From Muribaculaceae bacterium (GTDB taxonomy: Bacteria; Bacteroidota; Bacteroidia; Bacteroidales; Muribaculaceae): DNA of 24,032 nt. The stretch spans positions 1 to 24,032 of the forward strand of contig JAFYCU010000114.1 of the NCBI GenBank assembly GCA_017545095.1. Direction: 5' to 3'. The notes beneath the pieces were generated by a model. It was given only the letters and a program-made list of their open reading frames with translations, was not told where the DNA came from and did no database searches. Below, in pieces: positions 23,239-24,032 of the stretch. The position numbers and the translations under genes were made by a program. The stretch's first letter is position 1, and every line of letters begins with the position of its first letter.

Positions 23239-23626
23239 ATGCAGCAAGACAACATCAACATTGATTTGAAACTTCCCACCAAGAGGGAAGATCTGACCGA
23301 AAAGCAACTGCGTTACCTTTTCGGTTTGCTGGCCCAGGACTTTCCTGCGACGCAAATAAAGACCTATTGCCTGTTCCGTTGGTCTGGTATGCAGGTGATG
23401 TGCCGCTACGGCAAAGGCTGGTGGTGCAAATTCGACAAAAACGAGTTGCGCAAGCGCGATTCCGGCTGCGTCTCGGCAATTCTAAACAAGTTTAGATTGC
23501 GCTCGACTTGCACGGTAGTTCGTCATCTTTGCAAAGCAGATAAACGCAGCCATTGCCTCGCTTGACTGGCTCGACAGCGTGCCGACGTTCCCCATCCGGC
23601 TCGCACGGATCGGCAGACACCGCGCC
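23239..23626 (+). pseudogene. Broken gene of a Bacteroidetes mobile-element/phage-type hypothetical protein
   Basis: The first frame (from ATG 23239) encodes a plausible N-terminus, MQQDNINIDLKLPTKREDL followed by EKQLRYLFGLLAQDFPATQI, IKTYCLFRWSGMQVM and KGWWCKFDKNELRKRD. This resembles small hypothetical proteins common in Bacteroidetes mobile DNA. From about 23471 the frame turns into unlikely sequence and ends at 23565. The continuation of the protein appears in the +2 frame from about 23519 to 23626 (KQINAAIASLDWLDSVPTF, then PIRLARIGRHRA). The two pieces are separated by a palindromic element at 23471-23531. After 23626 coding potential is lost again. I therefore read it as a gene broken by an insertion and truncated at its 3' end. 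The family comparison is from memory. Confidence 0.55.
23471..23531 (+). repeat. Palindromic, promoter-like element inserted in the broken gene
   Basis: GCAATTCTAAAC (23476-23487) and GTTTAGATTGC (23490-23500) form an inverted repeat with one extra base, bounded by TCTCG on the left and GCTCGA on the right, followed by ACTTGCAC and, 20 bases later, ATCTTTGC. Such CTCGGCAA...TTTAG...GCTCG palindromes followed by a degenerate -7 box recur upstream of genes in Bacteroidetes genomes as I recall them. Here it sits between two halves of a coding sequence. The exact borders are inferred from where coding sense stops and resumes. Confidence 0.45.
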
Positions 23627-23893
23627 GAGGGGCAACAGCGGCGACATCGGCAGAGCCAACCGAGGGAGCAGCGAGTGTAGAGCTGAACTTGCTCGTGCTA
23701 TCCCGAGTCGAGGAAGACGAAGTCAACGTCGGCAACGCCGCAAGTGGTTCAGCCTAAAGTATTATGTTTCGGTGATGCGAATAAAAGAGTTTTATGAAGA
23801 CAACGTGGGACGCTCATTCACTGGCATTTTGAGCGATTTCGCACGGCGATGTAATAAAATCATGTAAAGTCGTTTTAATTGCGAGATTTGTCG
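23627..23893. other. Non-coding remnant between the broken gene and the DUF1016 gene
   Basis: No convincing gene is seen. Open frames here are rich in Arg, Ser or Ala without family resemblance. A weak hairpin, AGCAGCGAG/CTCGTGCT, lies at about 23670-23703. From about 23760 onward base composition becomes AT-rich, leading into the promoter of the next gene. Confidence 0.4.
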
Positions 23894-23901
23894 TATCTTT
23901 G
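23894..23901 (+). promoter_or_regulatory. -7 promoter box of the DUF1016 gene
   Basis: TATCTTTG matches TAnnTTTG and ends only 4 bases before the ATG at 23906. TTTT at 23873-23876 is the nearest -33 candidate (17-base spacing). If used, the transcript would begin at or just after the start codon. Confidence 0.5.
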
Positions 23902-23905
23902 CACT

Positions 23906-24032
23906 ATGGAAGAAAACAAGAACCTCATTAAGTCGCAAGATAAACAAGTGTTGCCCACGCAATTAGTTGACGATGTGAAACTAATTATTGAGCGTGGGTT
24001 ACGTGAAGCGTACGATAAAGTTAACACAGTTG
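23906..24032 (+). CDS. DUF1016 / YhcG-type nuclease family protein, 5' part only
   Basis: The first 42 codons before the window ends encode MEENKNLIKSQDKQ, then LPTQLVDDVKLIIERGLREA and YDKVNTV. This matches the start of the DUF1016 N-terminal (YhcG_N, winged-helix-like) domain, whose full-length members of about 330-380 residues carry a C-terminal PD-(D/E)XK nuclease domain and often lie in accessory or defence regions. The catalytic part is outside the window. The start is the first ATG after the -7 box, and no in-frame ATG follows within the visible part. Confidence 0.7.
   Translation, partial: MEENKNLIKSQDKQVLPTQLVDDVKLIIERGLREAYDKVNTV

Noticed and set aside
23553..23867. 104-codon + strand frame before the DUF1016 gene
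   Set aside because: Its sequence is an Arg/Ser-rich jumble with no family resemblance and starts inside the broken gene. It is better read as non-coding remnant.

Overview
The window looks like a piece of a Bacteroidales chromosome, most probably a gut Muribaculaceae/Prevotella-like species. Four things point there: repeated TAnnTTTG (-7) promoter boxes, some with a TTTG/TTG (-33) box about 20 bases upstream; C-terminal tails of type IX secretion (T9SS) type in two huge secreted proteins; dockerin-like C-termini on two other secreted proteins; and Bacteroidetes-specific families (DUF2851, calycin-like, Bro-N/Fic). Base composition is GC-rich over most of the window and visibly AT-richer over the restriction-modification genes and the right end. 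The taxonomic guess is inference from family content.

Layout. 1-379: a tRNA-Phe(GAA) gene on the minus strand with its own promoter and terminator. 380-1666: a DUF2851 protein, followed by a 20-bp-arm inverted repeat that separates it from the next convergent gene. 1784-12256: two minus-strand genes 78 bp apart and probably co-transcribed, a secreted multidomain GH13 alpha-amylase and a 1942-residue protein built of alpha-glucan-binding-type modules. Both share a C-terminal module and T9SS-like tail, so together they look like a secreted or cell-surface starch-degrading pair. No SusC/SusD genes are present. 12791-15355: a secreted, OB-fold-like repeat protein ending in a dockerin-like domain. 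15523-15894: a small acidic hypothetical protein. 16212-17090: a Bro-N/Fic fusion (predicted AMP-transferase). 17113-18636: an exported beta-propeller protein with a C-terminal membrane anchor.

18680-22664 holds the remnant of a four-helix-bundle/topoisomerase-zinc-finger protein, then a compact AT-rich restriction-modification pair (C5-cytosine methyltransferase and PD-(D/E)XK endonuclease, overlapping by 20 bases), a DPM1-type glycosyltransferase, and a calycin-like lipocalin-fold protein with a dockerin-like tail. 22665-24032 is decayed accessory DNA: a possible 51-residue gene with a strong terminator, a coding sequence interrupted by a palindromic promoter-like insertion, and the first 42 codons of a DUF1016/YhcG-type nuclease gene running off the right edge.

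No fully new system is proven. The points most worth checking are the shared C-terminal module of the two amylolytic proteins, the Fic protein with an altered inhibitory motif, the restriction-modification island beside a deleted gene, the palindromic insertion near the right end, and the intergenic repeat families.
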